From assembly GCA_009773335.1 (NCBI GenBank), contig WRPF01000030.1:1-54325 (forward strand): a stretch of DNA of 54,325 nucleotides. The letters run 5' to 3'. The translations under genes and the position numbers were made by a program. The notes under the pieces were generated by a model. It made no database searches. It saw only the letters and a program-made list of their open reading frames with translations, and was not told where the DNA came from. Numbering within the stretch: the first letter of the stretch is position 1; each line of letters opens with the position of its first letter. The stretch is from Caulobacteraceae bacterium (GTDB lineage Bacteria; Pseudomonadota; Alphaproteobacteria; Caulobacterales; Aquidulcibacteraceae). This document shows positions 43,141-51,600 of the stretch, one piece after another.

Positions 43141-43881
43141 CTAGAGTCGGCCCCGATGGCCCAACGCCTCGATCAGGCGGCGGCGCGGTTCGGGCATGTT
43201 CTCGCCCCGGCGGTCGAACACCCGTCGCTCCAGGAACCAGCCGGCCAGGGCGAAGGCGTCCGCGATGTCCCCTGATTCGACCGGCGCGTCGGCGTTCACC
43301 AGAAACGGCGGCAACCGCAGCAGCTTGTCGGCGTAGGCCTCCCCCGCCGACCGGCTCGCCGCGCGCCCGGACCTGGGGCTCACAAACGCCAGATCGTCAT
43401 TGACCCCGGTGAGCGCGCACTCGCGCAGATCGAGGCCGTAGCCCAGCTCCGACAGCAGACCGAGTTCAAAGCGCGTGTAGACCGCCGGCCAGAGTTCCGC
43501 CGCGCTGAACGCTTCGATGAGCACGAGCAGCGCATCGTAAATGCCGGGATACGGCTGCCGCTCCACCGCGCCTGCGCGGATGAGCGCGACAGCCGAGGAC
43601 AATCCCGCAAGCCCCGCCGGATCGTCGAGCACGCGCGCGGCGTGCGGTTCGAGCAGTTCCAGCGGCGCGAAGAACCCGAGTTGGTCGGCGGTGCGCGCCT
43701 TCCATGTCGCGCGCACGAGATTGCCCGCCTGCAGCACAGGCTTCATGCGCCGCGACGCGCCGCCGTGGACGATGGCCGCCGCGCGTCCGTGCGTTCGGGA
43801 AAACACCTCCGCCAGCGCCTGCGTCTCGCCGTAGCCGCGCGCGCCGAGCATGATCGCGTCGTCGGTCCACTCGACGCTCAT
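43141..43881 (-). CDS. recO: DNA repair protein RecO
   Basis: RecO loads RecA on SSB-coated DNA in gap repair. The 246-residue protein has the N-terminal OB-fold start (EWTDDAIMLGARGYGETQAL, AAIVHGGASRRMKPVLQAGN, LVRATWKARTADQLGFFAPL) and a helical domain with ELWPAVYTRFELGLLSELGY. The C-terminal cysteine zinc motif seen in some RecO proteins is not present, which is common in alphaproteobacteria. It is 36 bases upstream of parC on the same strand. Confidence 0.93.
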   Translation of the reverse strand: MSVEWTDDAIMLGARGYGETQALAEVFSRTHGRAAAIVHGGASRRMKPVLQAGNLVRATWKARTADQLGFFAPLELLEPHAARVLDDPAGLAGLSSAVALIRAGAVERQPYPGIYDALLVLIEAFSAAELWPAVYTRFELGLLSELGYGLDLRECALTGVNDDLAFVSPRSGRAASRSAGEAYADKLLRLPPFLVNADAPVESGDIADAFALAGWFLERRVFDRRGENMPEPRRRLIEALGHRGRL

Positions 43882-43944
43882 GCGCCATTCGCAAGGGTTC
43901 GTCTTGCATCCTTTGCGCGACTTATTTGTGCGCGATGGATGCTG

Positions 43945-44226
43945 CTACGACTTTTTGGTGCGCCAAACATCAGTCTTGAATTCTTCAGGGACATCTTGAT
44001 GCATGGGGTCAATCCCCATCGCCTCGAGTTTATCGAACCATTCGTCTCGGTGCGAGACAGGAAGTTTGGCGCCGCACCAAAGACAAAAGAAGAGTTGTTG
44101 GCGGACCACGCCATGCGCATCCATGGGAATGAAGTATTCGTCGAACCTAGTGTCGTGTCCGGCGCCGCTGTTGGATCGTGTTAGATGACAGCGCTCAGAA
44201 AGACAAAATTCGCGTTTCTCATTCAT
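43945..44226 (-). CDS. Small CxxC protein (DUF6980-like), possible accessory gene
   Basis: The 93-residue protein has RFDEYFIPMDAHGVVRQQLF, the CxxC-type FCLWCGAKLPVSHRDEWFDK, and LEAMGIDPMHQDVPEEFKTD near the C-terminus. The last two blocks match my memory of the DUF6980 pattern (FCPWCGxKLP, WFDxLExLG, P-x-x-F-x-S-D), a scattered family of unknown function sometimes seen near defence or polymorphic-toxin loci. The coding DNA is less GC-rich and uses commoner A/T third positions than its neighbours, suggesting acquisition. The start at 44226 is the first ATG; an internal start is possible because the first 25 residues are unremarkable. Confidence 0.62.
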   Translation of the reverse strand: MNEKREFCLSERCHLTRSNSGAGHDTRFDEYFIPMDAHGVVRQQLFFCLWCGAKLPVSHRDEWFDKLEAMGIDPMHQDVPEEFKTDVWRTKKS

Positions 44227-44259
44227 CTGCTGTCGCCTATAGCGCGCCGATCACGGACT

Positions 44260-44487
44260 TCACTCCGCAGCAACCACGTTTGCGTGGTTGACCTCTGCCG
44301 CAGCATAGGCGGTCGCTGCCCGGATGTCGTCAGCCTCCAGGTAAGGAAAATCCTCCAGGATGGTTTCCGCACTCGCACCGCCCGCCAGCATGTCGAGCAC
44401 GTCGCGGACGCGGATACGCATGCCGCGGATGCAGGGTCGTCCGCCGCATTGCGCGGGATTGATGGTGATCCGGTCGAGCAGGTTCAT
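44260..44487 (-). CDS. DUF433 domain protein (antitoxin-like)
   Basis: The 75-residue protein reads LDRITINPAQCGGRPCIRGM, then RIRVRDVLDMLAGGASAETI and LEDFPYLEADDIRAATAYAA, a textbook DUF433 winged-helix sequence. DUF433 proteins often accompany PIN-like DUF5615 toxins, whose gene normally follows directly. The next gene downstream here is the CxxC protein, not a PIN-like protein, so this copy looks orphaned. It sits between era and recO, where most relatives have no insertion. Confidence 0.85.
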   Translation of the reverse strand: MNLLDRITINPAQCGGRPCIRGMRIRVRDVLDMLAGGASAETILEDFPYLEADDIRAATAYAAAEVNHANVVAAE

Positions 44488-44518
44488 CCGGCGACAATAC
44501 TCCAGAATCGGCTTGGAT

Positions 44519-45469
44519 TCACTCTTTCTCCCACTCCAGCCCCATCGCCTCGTAGCGGGCGCGTTCCTCGCTCCAGTTTTCCTTGAGCTTCACGTGCAGG
44601 AAGAGATGCACCGGGCGTTCGAGGAAGACGGCCATGTCCTCGCGGGCGAGCTTGCCGATGGTCTTGATGGTCTGGCCCTTGTCGCCGATGGCGATTTTCC
44701 GGTGGCCTTCTCGCGCCACATAGATCGTCTGCTCGATACGCACCGAGCCGTCCTTCTTTTCCTCCCACGCATCCGTCTCGACAGCGATCTCGTAGGGGAT
44801 TTCATCATGCAGGCGCAGCATGATCTTCTCGCGCGTGATCTCGGCGGCAAGCACGCGCACGGGCGCATCGGCGGCCTGATCCTCGGGGTATAGCCACGGG
44901 CCTTCGGGTGCGTTGTCGGCGAGATGTTTGGTGAGATCGGCGACGCCGTCGCCGGTGAGCGCCGAGATCATGAACACGTCGGAATAGACGCCCTCTTCGT
45001 GAAGCGACTGTGCGACGCCGAGCAACGCATCATGCGGCATGGCGTCGATCTTGTTGAGCGCAAGGATCGCCTTGCGGTTCGCCTGCTTCAGGCCCGCCAC
45101 GATGCGTTCCACGTCCTCGACCTGGCGCACGTCTGCGCCGTCGGGTTTGCCGGCGATGGAGCGCGCCTGGCTCGGCGCATCCACGAGGTGGACGACCATG
45201 TCGGCGTCGCCCGCGCTGCCCCACGCGGCGCGCACCATGGCGCGATCGAGGCGGCGGCGCGGCGCGAACACGCCGGGGGTGTCGATGAGCACGATCTGCG
45301 CGGAACCGCGCATGGCGATGCCGCGCAGCGGCGCGCGCGTGGTCTGCACCTTCTGCGTGACGATGGCGATCTTGGAGCCGACGATCTGGTTGACGAGCGT
45401 GGACTTGCCGGCGTTCGGCGCGCCGATGATGGCGACGATGGCGGCGGAGGTTTTCACGGGATCAGACAC
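44519..45469 (-). CDS. era: GTPase Era
   Basis: Era binds 16S rRNA and is needed for 30S maturation. The 316-residue protein has the GTPase motifs GAPNAGKSTLVNQI (G1), an effector Thr in QTTRAPLRGI (G2), DTPGVFAPRRR (G3) and NKIDAMPHDALL (G4), then a KH RNA-binding domain with EKKDGSVRIEQTIYVAREGH and KIAIGDKGQTIKTIG. Its start overlaps the rnc stop by 8 bases, the usual rnc-era arrangement that couples two rRNA-processing factors. Confidence 0.97.
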   Translation of the reverse strand: MSDPVKTSAAIVAIIGAPNAGKSTLVNQIVGSKIAIVTQKVQTTRAPLRGIAMRGSAQIVLIDTPGVFAPRRRLDRAMVRAAWGSAGDADMVVHLVDAPSQARSIAGKPDGADVRQVEDVERIVAGLKQANRKAILALNKIDAMPHDALLGVAQSLHEEGVYSDVFMISALTGDGVADLTKHLADNAPEGPWLYPEDQAADAPVRVLAAEITREKIMLRLHDEIPYEIAVETDAWEEKKDGSVRIEQTIYVAREGHRKIAIGDKGQTIKTIGKLAREDMAVFLERPVHLFLHVKLKENWSEERARYEAMGLEWEKE

Positions 45470-46148
45470 GCACGCCTACCGCATTCAGCAGCGCGCGCGC
45501 AGCCTCGCGCTCCGCATCGCGTTTCGAGCCGCCTTCGCCGCGCATCGCGTCCAGTCCTTCCACACTTGCCTCCACAACGAAGCGCGGCGCGTGATCGGGC
45601 CCGCTGCGTTCAATCACATCATAGCGCGGATTGGGCTTTTTGCGTTGTGCTGCCCACTCCTGCAGCGTCGTTTTCGGATCCCGCGGCGCATCCCCGGAAG
45701 CTTCGAACTCCTCGGCCCAGAAGGTCTCGATGAAGCCCTTCGCGGCCTTCAGCCCGCCGTCGAGGTAAAGCGCCGCGATCAGCGCCTCGCAGGCGTCGGC
45801 GAGGATCGTGTCCTTCTCCCGTCCGCCCGTGCGCGCTTCCGAAGGCGACAGCACCAGCGCGGGCCCGAGATCGGCGCGCCTGGCCGCCCGCGCGCAGGCG
45901 TCGCGGTTCACCAGCGCATTGAAGCGTGGCGCGAGCTTGTCCTCGCCTTCCTTCGGATAGAGCGCAAACAGATGCTCCGAAACGACAAGTCCGAGCACCC
46001 GGTCGCCGAGGAACTCGAGCCGTTCGTAGTCCGCCTTGTTCGACCGCCCTTCCGCCGCGCTTGAGTGCGTCAAGGCTTCACGCAGCAGCGCCTTCTTGCG
46101 GAACGAGCGCCCGATGCGCGCCTCGATGGCCGCTTCACTCGACGCCAT
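45462..46148 (-). CDS. rnc: Ribonuclease III
   Basis: RNase III cuts double-stranded RNA, including rRNA precursors. The 228-residue protein has the catalytic signature YERLEFLGDRVLGLVVSEHL, a second acidic site in DACEALIAALYLDGG, and a C-terminal double-stranded RNA-binding domain (PKTTLQEWAAQRKKPNPRYD, then a strand and RDAEREAARALLNAVG). It overlaps the end of lepB by 14 bases. Confidence 0.97.
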   Translation of the reverse strand: MASSEAAIEARIGRSFRKKALLREALTHSSAAEGRSNKADYERLEFLGDRVLGLVVSEHLFALYPKEGEDKLAPRFNALVNRDACARAARRADLGPALVLSPSEARTGGREKDTILADACEALIAALYLDGGLKAAKGFIETFWAEEFEASGDAPRDPKTTLQEWAAQRKKPNPRYDVIERSGPDHAPRFVVEASVEGLDAMRGEGGSKRDAEREAARALLNAVGVRV

Positions 46149-46893
46149 GGACGAAGCGATCGCCGCGGAAGCCGGTGATCAGCGTCCACGGTTTGATGAG
46201 CGATGTGGTGTGATCGAACGAGACGAACACGAACTGCGCCTTTCCGACCAGATGGTCGTACGGCACGAAGCCGAACCCGCCCATTTCGTAGCGGCTGTCG
46301 GCGGAATTGTCCCGGTTGTCGCCCATCATCAGATAGTGACCCTCGGGCACTTCGTAGGTCTGCGTGTGGTCGCCGGGGCCGTCGCCGTAGTCGAAGGTCG
46401 TGTAGGACACGCCGTTCGGCAGCGTCTCCACATACTGCTCGACAGGCTCCACGCGTCCGTACTGGTCGGTGAAGTCGCGCGTGCCGATATGCTCGCGCTT
46501 CACCGGCTCGCCGTTGATGTGCAGCACGCTGTCGATGACCTGGATCTTGTCGCCCGGCAGGCCGATCAGCCGCTTCACGAAGTCCTTGTCCTCGATGCCG
46601 CTCGGCCGGAACACGACGATGTCGCCGCGTGTCGGCTGGCCGCCGAGAATCCGACCGGGCGGCCCGAAGTTGAGCGGCGACAGCGAATACTTCGAGTAGC
46701 CGTAAGACCACTTCGTCACCACGATGTAATCGCCGACGAGCAGTGTCGGCTGCATGGATCCCGACGGAATGCGGAATGGCTGGGCGATCGCGAAGCGGAT
46801 CACCATCGCCAGAAGCAACGCGTAGGCTATCGTCTTGAAGTTGTCCCAGATCGCGCTCATGCCGGAGGGCGCGGTGTCTACGGGGGCTCTCAT
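46135..46893 (-). CDS. lepB: Signal peptidase I LepB
   Basis: LepB removes signal peptides from exported proteins. The 252-residue protein has one N-terminal membrane helix (TIAYALLLAMVIRFAIAQPF), the catalytic Ser46 in RIPSGSMQPTLLVGDYI, TRGDIVVFRPSGI, the general base Lys107 in DFVKRLIGLPGDKIQ, and the C-terminal MMGDNRDNSADSRYEMGGFG box. The frame allows starts at residue 1 or 12. It lies between acpS and rnc, as in most alphaproteobacteria. Confidence 0.97.
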   Translation of the reverse strand: MRAPVDTAPSGMSAIWDNFKTIAYALLLAMVIRFAIAQPFRIPSGSMQPTLLVGDYIVVTKWSYGYSKYSLSPLNFGPPGRILGGQPTRGDIVVFRPSGIEDKDFVKRLIGLPGDKIQVIDSVLHINGEPVKREHIGTRDFTDQYGRVEPVEQYVETLPNGVSYTTFDYGDGPGDHTQTYEVPEGHYLMMGDNRDNSADSRYEMGGFGFVPYDHLVGKAQFVFVSFDHTTSLIKPWTLITGFRGDRFVHGVE

Positions 46894-46909
46894 TCAGGGT
46901 CTCGCATTC

Positions 46910-47335
46910 TCAAGGAAGTCCGGCCTCCGGAATCCCCTCCGGTTCAGCCGAGATCACCACAAAGGCCTGCGCGAGCGGAAAATCGTCCGTCAGGCTTACG
47001 TGAATGACAGGTCTATAGCCTTTCGGCGAGATTTCGGCCAACCGGGCAGCTGCACCGCCTGTCAGGGCCATGGTCGGCTGGCCGGAGCGCAGGTTGGTCA
47101 CCCCCATGTCGCGCCAGTAGACCCCCCGCCGGATCCCCGTCCCCAGCGCCTTGGCGCAGGCCTCCTTGGCGGCGAACCGCTTGGCGTAGGTGCCCGCCCG
47201 CAGCACGGGCCGCCGCTCCGCCCGGGCCCGCTCCTCGGCGGTATAAAGACGGGCGAGCATGCGCTCGCCGTGCCGCTCCAGCGCCCGTTCGATCCGGCGG
47301 ATGTCGATGAGATCGGAGCCGATCCCCAGGATCAT
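46910..47335 (-). CDS. acpS: Holo-ACP synthase AcpS
   Basis: AcpS transfers phosphopantetheine from CoA to acyl carrier protein. The 141-residue protein has [20 protein letters not shown] at the start with the magnesium aspartate, [20 protein letters not shown] with the catalytic Lys and Glu, and [17 protein letters not shown] near the end. Its ATG overlaps the pdxJ stop as ATGA. Confidence 0.96.
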   Translation of the reverse strand: MILGIGSDLIDIRRIERALERHGERMLARLYTAEERARAERRPVLRAGTYAKRFAAKEACAKALGTGIRRGVYWRDMGVTNLRSGQPTMALTGGAAARLAEISPKGYRPVIHVSLTDDFPLAQAFVVISAEPEGIPEAGLP

Positions 47336-48090
47336 GTGCGCGGACCCAGCCGCGCTTCGGCCATCAGCGCCTTCATCCGCCGCACCGAGGCGTCGAGCCC
47401 GATGAAGATCGCCTCGCCAACCAGAAAGTGCCCGATGTTGAGTTCGATGATCTCTGGGATGGCGGCCACCGGCTTGACCGTATCGAAGGTGATCCCATGG
47501 CCCGCATGGACTTCAATGCCCCGCGAGGTCCCCTCGACCGCCGCTTCCCGGATCAGCCGGAGCTCGGTTTCGGCGCGGATCAGGTCCCCCCTCCCGGCCG
47601 CGTCGCAGTAGGCGCCGGTGTGCAGCTCCACCACCGGCGCGCCGATCGCCTGGGCGACGGCGATCTGCACCGGGTGAGGGTCGATGAACAGCGAGACGCG
47701 GATCCCCGCCTCCCGGAGACGGATCACATAGGGCGCGACCGTGTTGTGCAGGCCCGCCACATCGAGGCCGCCTTCGGTCGTCCGCTCCTCGCGTCGCTCC
47801 GGCACGAGGCAGACGGCGTTGGGATGGGCCGCGAGCGCGATCGCCAGCATTTCGTCCGTGCAGGCCATCTCGAGGTTGATCGGCAGCGTGACGGCGCTGG
47901 ACAGGCGCGCCAGATCCTCCTCGCGGACGTGGCGGCGGTCTTCGCGGACATGCAGCGTGATGCCGTCAGCGCCCGCCTCCGCCGCGACCTGCGCGGCGCG
48001 GATCGGGTCCGGGTGCGGGCCGCCGCGGGCGTTCCGGATGGTGGCGACATGGTCGATGTTGACCCCGAGGCGGGGGACGGCGGCGGTCAT
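47332..48090 (-). CDS. pdxJ: Pyridoxine 5'-phosphate synthase PdxJ
   Basis: PdxJ closes the pyridoxine ring in the DXP-dependent vitamin B6 pathway. From the ATG at 48090 the protein has 252 residues: [100 protein letters not shown] and [17 protein letters not shown]. The open frame upstream of this ATG is not conserved. It precedes acpS in the pyrE-pdxJ-acpS-lepB order. Confidence 0.97.
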   Translation of the reverse strand: MTAAVPRLGVNIDHVATIRNARGGPHPDPIRAAQVAAEAGADGITLHVREDRRHVREEDLARLSSAVTLPINLEMACTDEMLAIALAAHPNAVCLVPERREERTTEGGLDVAGLHNTVAPYVIRLREAGIRVSLFIDPHPVQIAVAQAIGAPVVELHTGAYCDAAGRGDLIRAETELRLIREAAVEGTSRGIEVHAGHGITFDTVKPVAAIPEIIELNIGHFLVGEAIFIGLDASVRRMKALMAEARLGPRT

Positions 48091-48158
48091 GGCGGCGGTA
48101 TCTCCCGGGTCCGCCCCCTTTGTGCGACAGGAAACGGACCGGAGCCAGAGGAGGTTCC

Positions 48159-48743
48159 CTAGCTGGAGAGGTGGCGGCTGCCCGGTTTCTGGATCGGGAG
48201 CGCGGCGAGTTCCGACGGCAGCGCGTCCGCCGGATAGCTCGGCGCGGTGACACTGGCGAGCGCCACGAGCGGCGCGCCGACATCGGCCTTGCCGCCGGAG
48301 CGGTCGATGAGGCAGGCCGCGCCGACGAGATCGCCGGGATGGTTGCGGATCGCGGCGAGGCATTCGCGCGACGACAAACCTGTCGTCACCACGTCTTCGA
48401 CCATGACGACCTTCTCGCCCGGTTCGATGCGGAAGCCTCGGCGGAGCTGGAACTCCCCCGCCTCGCGTTCAACGAACAGCGCGCGCGCGCCGAGGTGGCG
48501 CGCCGTTTCGTAACCGGGAATGATCGCGCCCACCGCGGGCGAGACAACCACGTCGATCTTGCCGAACTTCGCGGTGATCTTTTCCGCCAGCGCGCGACAG
48601 AGCCGCTCCGTGCGCGCGGGGTCCATGAAGATGAAGGCCTTCTGGAAGAAGATGGGGCTGTGCAGCCCCGAGGACAGCACGAAGTGCCCTTCGAGCAGGG
48701 CGTTGGCGGCGCGGAATTCGTCGAGGACTTCGGATTCGGTCAT
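48159..48743 (-). CDS. pyrE: Orotate phosphoribosyltransferase PyrE
   Basis: PyrE makes orotidine monophosphate in pyrimidine synthesis. The 194-residue protein has [60 protein letters not shown], the PRPP loop [20 protein letters not shown], and [20 protein letters not shown]. It lies 68 bases before pdxJ. A long palindromic repeat begins 47 bases upstream of its start. Confidence 0.96.
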   Translation of the reverse strand: MTESEVLDEFRAANALLEGHFVLSSGLHSPIFFQKAFIFMDPARTERLCRALAEKITAKFGKIDVVVSPAVGAIIPGYETARHLGARALFVEREAGEFQLRRGFRIEPGEKVVMVEDVVTTGLSSRECLAAIRNHPGDLVGAACLIDRSGGKADVGAPLVALASVTAPSYPADALPSELAALPIQKPGSRHLSS

Positions 48744-48790
48744 GGGAGGTGGATAGCGTCGTCGATCAAGATCGTCACCTCCATACGTGC

Positions 48791-48900
48791 CGTCATTCCG
48801 GGGCGACCGAAGGTCGAACCCGGAACCCAGGAGTTCAAGCGAGGCGTATCGCCCAGTCCCCTGGGTTCCGGATCACGCCTTCGGCGTGTCCGGAATGACG
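48791..48900. repeat. 110-base intergenic palindromic repeat
   Basis: The element begins CGTCATTCCGGGGCGACCGA and ends TTCGGCGTGTCCGGAATGACG-like sequence, with outer arms CGTCATTCCGG / CCGGAATGACG. Inner arms CCCGGAACCCAGG / CCTGGGTTCCGG surround a short divergent middle, and each flank has its own small hairpin (GACCGAAGGTC and CACGCCTTCGGCGTG). From memory, sequences of this form are dispersed in many alphaproteobacterial genomes between genes. It sits between pyrE and lpdA and may stop lpdA or protect its mRNA end. Confidence 0.85.
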
Positions 48901-48920
48901 GAGCTCAATCAACGCAACTC

Positions 48921-50303
48921 CTACATGTGAATCGCGTGCCCCAGCGCCTTCAGCGCGCTTTCATGGAACGCTTCGCCCAGCGACGGATGCACATGGATCG
49001 TGCCCGCGAGATCTTCCAGCAGCGCCCCCATCTCCAGCGCGAGCGAGAATTCGTTCGCAAGCTCCGCCACGTGCGCCCCCACCGCCTGCACGCCGAGCAC
49101 GCGGTGATCGGACTTGCGCGCGACGATGCGCACGAAGCCTTCGCCGCCATCCATGGAAAGCGAACGCCCGTTCGCCATGAACGGAAACTGGCCGACGACG
49201 ATGTCGTGGCCTGCGGCTTTCGCCTCGTCCGGCAGCAAGCCCGCCGTCGCGATTTCCGGTTCGGTGAAACACACGGCGGGGATCGACGCGGGATCGAACC
49301 TGCGCTTCGCGCCGGAGATGATTTCCGCAACCATCTCGCCTTGCGTGGCGGCCTTGTGTTCGAGCATGGGCTCGCCGACCAGATCGCCGATGGCCCAGAC
49401 GTCTTTCATCGACGTGCGGCACTGGTCGTCCACTTTCACGAAGCGGCCGTCCATGTTCACGCCCATGTTTTCGAGGCCCCAGCCCTCCGTGTTCGGCTTG
49501 CGACCGACGGTGACGAGGATCTTGTCCGCGGCGAGCTTCACCGTCTTGCCGTCGGCGGTCTCGATCGCGAGCGCCTTGCCGTCCATCCCCTTCGCCTTCG
49601 CGCCGAGATGAATTTCGACGCCGTTCTTCGAGAGCCACTTCGCGACGGGCGCGACGAGGTCCTTGTCGTAAAGCGGCAGGATGCGGTCCTGCGCCTCGAC
49701 GATCGTGACGTCGCTGCCCAGCTTGCGGAATGCGATACCGAGTTCGAGGCCGATATAGCCGGCGCCGATGACGAGGAGCTTTTTAGGCAGCGTCTCCAGC
49801 GCGAGCGCCTCCGTCGACGAGATGACGTTTCCGCCAAACTTCAGGAACGGCAGCTCCACCGGAACCGAGCCGTTGGCGAGGATCACATGCTCGGCGCGGA
49901 TCGTGACGTCGCCGACGACACAGCTCTTCGCGTCGGTGAACTTTCCCCAACCCGAAACCACGCGCACCTTCGCACGCTTCAACAGACCCGCGACGCCGCT
50001 GTTCAGCTTGTCGACGATGGATTCCTTCCACGCGACCGTCTTCGCGAAGTCGAGCGCGGGCGCGTCTTTCAGCGTGATGCCCGCATGCCCCGTGCCGACC
50101 TTTGCCCGCATCGCCGCGAATTCACTCGCCACATGGATGATCGCCTTCGACGGAATGCAGCCACGGATGAGGCACGTCCCGCCGAGGCGGTCGGCCTCGA
50201 CGAGCGTCACATCGAGCCCGAGCTGGCCCGCGCGGATCGCGGCCACATAGCCGCCAGGTCCCCCGCCGACGACGAGGACTTTGGTGTTGATCGTTTCGGC
50301 CAC
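48921..50303 (-). CDS. lpdA: Dihydrolipoyl dehydrogenase (E3 of the branched-chain complex)
   Basis: E3 reoxidises the lipoyl group of the E2 subunit with NAD+. The 460-residue flavoprotein has the FAD motif VLVVGGGPGGYVAAIRAGQL, the redox disulfide Cys44-Cys49 (GGTCLIRGCIPSKA), the NAD motif LLVIGAGYIGLELGIAFRKL, and the active-site His439-Glu444 pair in HVHPSLGEAFHE. It is the last gene of the bkd operon, 5 bases after the E2 gene. Its coupling to E1 and E2 indicates that it is dedicated to this complex. Confidence 0.96.
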   Translation of the reverse strand: MAETINTKVLVVGGGPGGYVAAIRAGQLGLDVTLVEADRLGGTCLIRGCIPSKAIIHVASEFAAMRAKVGTGHAGITLKDAPALDFAKTVAWKESIVDKLNSGVAGLLKRAKVRVVSGWGKFTDAKSCVVGDVTIRAEHVILANGSVPVELPFLKFGGNVISSTEALALETLPKKLLVIGAGYIGLELGIAFRKLGSDVTIVEAQDRILPLYDKDLVAPVAKWLSKNGVEIHLGAKAKGMDGKALAIETADGKTVKLAADKILVTVGRKPNTEGWGLENMGVNMDGRFVKVDDQCRTSMKDVWAIGDLVGEPMLEHKAATQGEMVAEIISGAKRRFDPASIPAVCFTEPEIATAGLLPDEAKAAGHDIVVGQFPFMANGRSLSMDGGEGFVRIVARKSDHRVLGVQAVGAHVAELANEFSLALEMGALLEDLAGTIHVHPSLGEAFHESALKALGHAIHM

Positions 50304-50308
50304 TGCGC

Positions 50309-51598
50309 TCAGTCCATGAAAATCGTGGCGGGATGTTCGAGCAGCGCCTTCACGCGCTGGATGAATTCCGCCGCGTCATAGCCGTCGACCACGCGGTGAT
50401 CGAACGACGAGGAGATGTTCATCATCTTGCGCACGACGATGACGCCGTTCTGCACCACCGGCCGCTCGATGATCTTGTTCGGCCCGATGATCGCCACCTC
50501 CGGGTGATTGATCACCGGCGTCGTCACGACGCCGCCCAGCGGCCCGAGCGAGGTGATCGTGATGGTCGAGCCCGACAGCTCGTCGCGCGTGGCCTTGCCG
50601 TTCTTCGTGGCTTCGGCGAGCCGCGCGATTTCCGTCGCCAGCGCCCACACGTCCATGGCTTCGGCGTGCTTCACCACCGGCACCACGAGACCGTTGGCGG
50701 TTTGCGCAGCAATCCCGCAATGCACGGCGTGATGGCGATGCACGACGCCCGCCTCATCGTCGAACGTCGCGTTGATCTGCGGATAGTCCGGCAGCAGGCG
50801 CACGAGTGCACGCACGAGGAACGGCAGCAGCGTGAGCTTTGGCTGGTCCTTGCGCCTAGTCGCATTGAGATGGGCGCGCAGCGCCTCCAGCTCCGTCATG
50901 TCGACTTCCTCGACATAGGCGAAGTGCGGGATACGGCGCTTGGCGTCCTGCATCTTCTCCGCGATCTTGCGGCGCAGGCCGATGACCTTGATGTCCTCGG
51001 CGCCCTCGCGCTGCGCGTAGAGCGCGCCGCCGCCGGACGAACGTCCGCCGCCGCCGCCATTTGCGACATAGGCGTCGAGATCTTCATGCTCGATGCGGCC
51101 TGCAGGACCGGAGCCCGCGACGAATTGCAGATGAACGCCAAGCTCGTGCGCGCGCTTGCGTACCGCAGGAGATGCGAGCGGCTTGTCGTCGGGACTTTCG
51201 CGCGTCGCGAAAGCGTCGGGCTGTTGGCGAGCAGGACCGCCGGCGCCCTCGCCGGCAACCGGCCGCGCGACAGGCGCGGGAGCCGCCTGTTTCGGCGCCG
51301 GTGCTTCCTTGGCCGCAGACTTTGCCGGCGGGGGCGCCGGCGGTCCTGCATCGGCGCCGTCCGTTTCAAACACCACCAGCACCGAGCCGATCGGCGCCAT
51401 TTCGCCCGGCTCGCCGTTGCGCTCGACGATCCTGCCGCTGACCGGCGCGGTGATCTCGATGGTCGCCTTGTCGGTCATCACGTCCGCGAGCGGCGCGTCT
51501 TCCTCGACCATCTCGCCGAGCTTCACGTGCCAGGCGACGATTTCCGCTTCCGCGGTGCCTTCGCCGACATCCGGCAGTTTGAATACGTAACGCCCCAC
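50309..51598 (-). CDS. bkdB: Branched-chain 2-oxoacid dehydrogenase E2 (dihydrolipoyl acyltransferase)
   Basis: The 429-residue E2 core transfers branched acyl groups to CoA. It has one lipoyl domain with the modified Lys44 (DVMTDKATIEITAPVSG), an Ala/Pro-rich linker, and a peripheral subunit-binding domain (ASPAVRKRAHELGVHLQFVA, then GSGPAGRIEHEDLDAYV). After a Gly/Ser hinge, the acyltransferase domain carries the catalytic His401 and Asp405 in SFDHRVVDGYDAAEF. The FKLPDVGEGTAEAEIVAWHV start and PHFAYVEEVDMTELE segment favour a branched-chain over a pyruvate complex. It lies 2 bases after bkdAb. Confidence 0.95.
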   Translation of the reverse strand: MGRYVFKLPDVGEGTAEAEIVAWHVKLGEMVEEDAPLADVMTDKATIEITAPVSGRIVERNGEPGEMAPIGSVLVVFETDGADAGPPAPPPAKSAAKEAPAPKQAAPAPVARPVAGEGAGGPARQQPDAFATRESPDDKPLASPAVRKRAHELGVHLQFVAGSGPAGRIEHEDLDAYVANGGGGGRSSGGGALYAQREGAEDIKVIGLRRKIAEKMQDAKRRIPHFAYVEEVDMTELEALRAHLNATRRKDQPKLTLLPFLVRALVRLLPDYPQINATFDDEAGVVHRHHAVHCGIAAQTANGLVVPVVKHAEAMDVWALATEIARLAEATKNGKATRDELSGSTITITSLGPLGGVVTTPVINHPEVAIIGPNKIIERPVVQNGVIVVRKMMNISSSFDHRVVDGYDAAEFIQRVKALLEHPATIFMD

Positions 51599-51600
51599 GC

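Noticed and set aside
44227-44487. Complete DUF433-DUF5615 toxin-antitoxin pair
   Set aside because: No PIN-like DUF5615 gene lies on either side; the adjacent protein has a CxxC motif instead.
48120-50381. A 753-codon rightward open frame opposite pyrE and lpdA
   Set aside because: Antisense shadow that also runs through the palindromic repeat.
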